64,000 bases of DNA from Rhynchopus euleeides (Eukaryota; Euglenozoa; Diplonemea; Diplonemida; Diplonemidae). This document shows positions 61,828 to 64,000 of this stretch, in pieces. Below the pieces are notes generated by a model that worked only from the letters and a program-made list of their open reading frames with translations, did no database searches and was not told the DNA's origin. The position numbers and the translations under genes were made by a program. The stretch covers positions 1,116,001 through 1,180,000 of the forward strand of contig OY723286.1 of the NCBI GenBank assembly GCA_963210315.1, given 5' to 3'. Positions within the stretch are counted from its first letter, which is position 1. Every line of letters begins with the position of its first letter.

Positions 61828-63672
61828 TCAGTACACCATCCCAGCATCGTAGGTCTCACAGTAACCCGGTTCGCCCCACTCACCCTGCATGTTCGGGTCG
61901 TGAGGGTGGTCGGGCATACCCATGCCCATGGGGTCGGGGCCCATCATGTCGTCGTTGGGGTAGGCGTCAGGGGGCATGTTGAAGCCGTCGAAGTGGGGGT
62001 GCCTCTCGAGGGCTGACTCGTTGAATGAATCAGACCTCCCGGGGGTCCACTCGACAGCGTTGGGGTTGAGCCGCGGAATCGCCTGCGACGCAGCCGCGCT
62101 GTGGTGACGCCCCACAGGGTTCCTCGAAGGCCTCACCCCGACAGACGAGCTCGGGGGAGGGTACACCGGACGGAGGTACTTCCCCTCGCGGTACCCCGGG
62201 GTAGACGACGGGGAGGTTGAGGGGGTCAGGCCAAAATCGCTCCCCTTCCCAGAGAGGCGCTTAACCCGGAGCTCCCCCTTGATGTAGTGCCGCTGCTGCG
62301 GGCCACGCGACAGCATCTCATCCAGCTGCCCCTCGGTGAGGGCAATCCTCCCCCCATCCAGGGTGTCATACGCCAACTCGGCCTGCCCATCCAAGTCCAT
62401 GCCATAGGAGCTGTACCCCGAGAGGCACCCCCTGCTGAGGCTGACGTAAGCAGACTGGTCGTCATGCCCCTCGACACCCGGGTGGTGGTGAACACTGTGC
62501 ATCCCCTCCTGGTGGTGCTGGGGGGCAGGCAGATTCGCAAACCCGTTGTGCTTCGACATGGGGACCGGGGTGGAGTAGGGTGTGACGAGAGGGGCGTCCT
62601 CGACGCTCCGCTCGACAGACCTGCTCCTGTGGGAGCTCGGCGTGCCGAGGCGCAGCCCGGTCCCCTCAGGGGAGGGTGGCGGGGTGGCGGAGCGTGCGGT
62701 AGCCCTGCCACGGGCCATGCCGCGGCGGGTCGGCACCTCTTCCTCGTCATCTGCGACGGAGCCATCCGAGGGGGCGACCTTCTTCTCCCCGGGGGATGCA
62801 CCGGAGGACTCGCTGGTGGAGAGGGCGGCGGCAGGGCAGCCGTCGTTCCCCTCCGACACCGTGGAGAGGGCAGTCTCATAGGCAAACGAGGGTGCTTCGG
62901 CAAGCCCCGTGAGGCGCTCATCCTCGTCGGAGTCGATGGGGCTGCCCACCGCAGCCCCAGCCACGGCAGGCCTGCCTGCGGCATGGCGGTGGGTCGCGTT
63001 CCCCTCGCTCCCGGTGCTGCCGTGCTCGCTCTTGCCCTCCACAGCCTCGGCCTCCGCGTCGAACACCTCAGAGCCCCTTGCTGACATGTAGACCTCGTGG
63101 TCGTCATACCCGGTCTGGTAGACATGCCTCACAGGGGACATGGTGAGAGGCGGAGGCGATGGCAGCCCCTCCCCAACAGCGGTGAGAGGAGGCGGCGACG
63201 GCAGCGCGCCGTGGTGGTGGGGGTGGGGGTGGTGAGGGTGGTGGTGGTGTGGGTGCACCCCGTGGTGGTGGTGCGGCTGCTGCTGCTGCTGCTGCCCTGC
63301 GGCAGCCGCGGCCGCGGCGGCGCCGGACCTCGGGGGGTGGTGCCCTGCGGTTGTCGGTGCGCCGAACCCGGTCTTCCCACCCTTCGACTGCGGGTTGCCC
63401 TTCTTCCCCCACCCCTTGTGGTGGAATGCGGGGCGCGCCTCCTCCCACTCCGGCTGCCACCCGCCCTGCATCGACCCCCGGTGCCCGTGGCTGTACCCTG
63501 TGTGGAATCCCTTGCTCTCCCCCTTGGATCCCTGGCGCCCCTTCACAGGGTGCTCCCCCTTCGCGCCGTAGTCGCCCTTTCCACCGTAGGCATCGATGGA
63601 ACCCTTGTAACCAGCTCCCTTGTGGGGGCGCTCGTCACCTTTGTAACCGCCGCTGTAGTGGAGGCGACCCAT
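61828..63672 (-). CDS. Low-complexity protein with a PAM2 motif (predicted poly(A)-binding-protein partner)
   Basis: The 614-residue protein starts at MGRLHYSGGYKGDER and has no signal peptide. Residues 1-100 are Gly/Lys-rich with repeated KG dipeptides; ~115-160 carry Ala, Gln and His runs; the middle is Ser/Pro/Glu-rich with acidic and basic patches (DDEEEVPTRRG, SHRSRSVERSVE). At residues 535-544 is LNPNAVEWTP, which fits the PAM2 consensus (LNxxAxEF/WxP) used by ataxin-2, PAIP and plant CID proteins to bind the MLLE domain of cytoplasmic poly(A)-binding protein. The C-terminus is Met/Pro/Asp-rich. PAM2 in a disordered, Gln/His-rich protein suggests a role in mRNA translation, decay or RNP granules, an inference from this motif. 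No RNA-binding fold is visible. The long open frame with strongly biased composition and the start close to an AT-poor leader support a real gene. Confidence 0.82.
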   Translation of the reverse strand: MGRLHYSGGYKGDERPHKGAGYKGSIDAYGGKGDYGAKGEHPVKGRQGSKGESKGFHTGYSHGHRGSMQGGWQPEWEEARPAFHHKGWGKKGNPQSKGGKTGFGAPTTAGHHPPRSGAAAAAAAAGQQQQQQPHHHHGVHPHHHHPHHPHPHHHGALPSPPPLTAVGEGLPSPPPLTMSPVRHVYQTGYDDHEVYMSARGSEVFDAEAEAVEGKSEHGSTGSEGNATHRHAAGRPAVAGAAVGSPIDSDEDERLTGLAEAPSFAYETALSTVSEGNDGCPAAALSTSESSGASPGEKKVAPSDGSVADDEEEVPTRRGMARGRATARSATPPPSPEGTGLRLGTPSSHRSRSVERSVEDAPLVTPYSTPVPMSKHNGFANLPAPQHHQEGMHSVHHHPGVEGHDDQSAYVSLSRGCLSGYSSYGMDLDGQAELAYDTLDGGRIALTEGQLDEMLSRGPQQRHYIKGELRVKRLSGKGSDFGLTPSTSPSSTPGYREGKYLRPVYPPPSSSVGVRPSRNPVGRHHSAAASQAIPRLNPNAVEWTPGRSDSFNESALERHPHFDGFNMPPDAYPNDDMMGPDPMGMGMPDHPHDPNMQGEWGEPGYCETYDAGMVY

Positions 63673-64000
63673 TGTCTCTCTCGGAGAAGGTCGGTCGGGA
63701 GAGAGAAGAAAAGTAAGAGGTGTGTGGTGGTGTGGTTCGTTTGTATTTCGCAGGTTATTCCCTCACTCTCTTCGTGTGTGTGGTTCGAGCTTTTTTCTTA
63801 GAAAAAAAAAGCCTCGGGAAGGAGGTAAGGTGTGTGTGTGTGTGTCGTGTGTGTCAGGAAAATAGAGTCGATGATTCGGATTCCTCTACTTGGGCAGCAC
63901 GCCGTCCCCTTTCGGTGGATCTCTCAACCAAGGCAAGGGCAGGTTCGGAAGGGGGGGGGGAGCGGCTGAAAGCGCTAAAGGTTAAGACGGGTGCTGAATC
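63673..64000. other. 5' flank of the PAM2 protein gene
   Basis: Contains GTGTGG and (GT)n microsatellite (about 63828-63845), an A run (63801-63810) and a G run (63951-63959). No gene or recognisable promoter element that I can support. Confidence 0.5.

Overview
The window is eukaryotic nuclear DNA from an intron-bearing, GC-rich, microsatellite-rich protist genome. Support for this includes spliceosomal introns with GTATGC donors and polypyrimidine-tract acceptors, secreted-protein N-termini, long low-complexity proteins with Gln, His and Gly tracts, non-LTR retrotransposons and abundant inverted-repeat DNA elements. Isolated genes lie on both strands and there is nothing operon-like. A photosynthetic alveolate (chromerid-like) is my best guess, but this is inference only; no rRNA, organelle gene or tRNA is present to fix the taxon. 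A run of 200 Ns (31381-31580) marks an assembly gap.

Layout. 1-18.7 kb is a host-gene block: an astacin-like metalloprotease (minus, partial), a DJ-1/PfpI family Hsp31-like protein (minus), a three-exon acidic/basic nuclear-type protein (minus), an unrecognised multi-exon gene (plus), a ~1.29 kaa low-complexity protein (minus), a secreted DUF2252 protein (minus) and a secreted class I haem peroxidase (minus). A 3' fragment of a second peroxidase follows. It is cut off by a ~8.1 kb non-LTR retrotransposon (minus, 18979-27096) with two ORFs. ORF1 has an OTU protease fold and a coiled coil; ORF2 has OTU, APE endonuclease, reverse transcriptase, CCHC and RNase H. The two ORFs overlap by ATGA.

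27-42 kb is almost gene-free and built from inverted-repeat elements: a duplicated 1.35 kb AT-richer repeat, a TAACG-rich inverted-repeat zone, two small MITE-like elements, two 41-bp tandem arrays in opposite orientation, and a 3.4 kb composite foldback element that carries a nested 803-bp transposon with a demonstrable TA target duplication. 42.6-46.6 kb is a second, 5'-truncated non-LTR retrotransposon placed exactly between two (GA)n tracts.

48-53.9 kb holds the most unusual system: three terminal-inverted-repeat elements with the same ends (TAGGGGGGGTCA), each bounded on both sides by 13-17 G residues on the same strand. One of them (49963-51510) encodes a single unrecognised 375-residue protein that fills its interior and whose start codon lies inside the inverted repeat. 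This is a candidate uncharacterised DNA transposon with two short non-autonomous relatives.

54-61.8 kb shows no gene I can support. The window ends with a 614-residue low-complexity protein (minus) carrying a PAM2 motif, predicted to bind poly(A)-binding protein.
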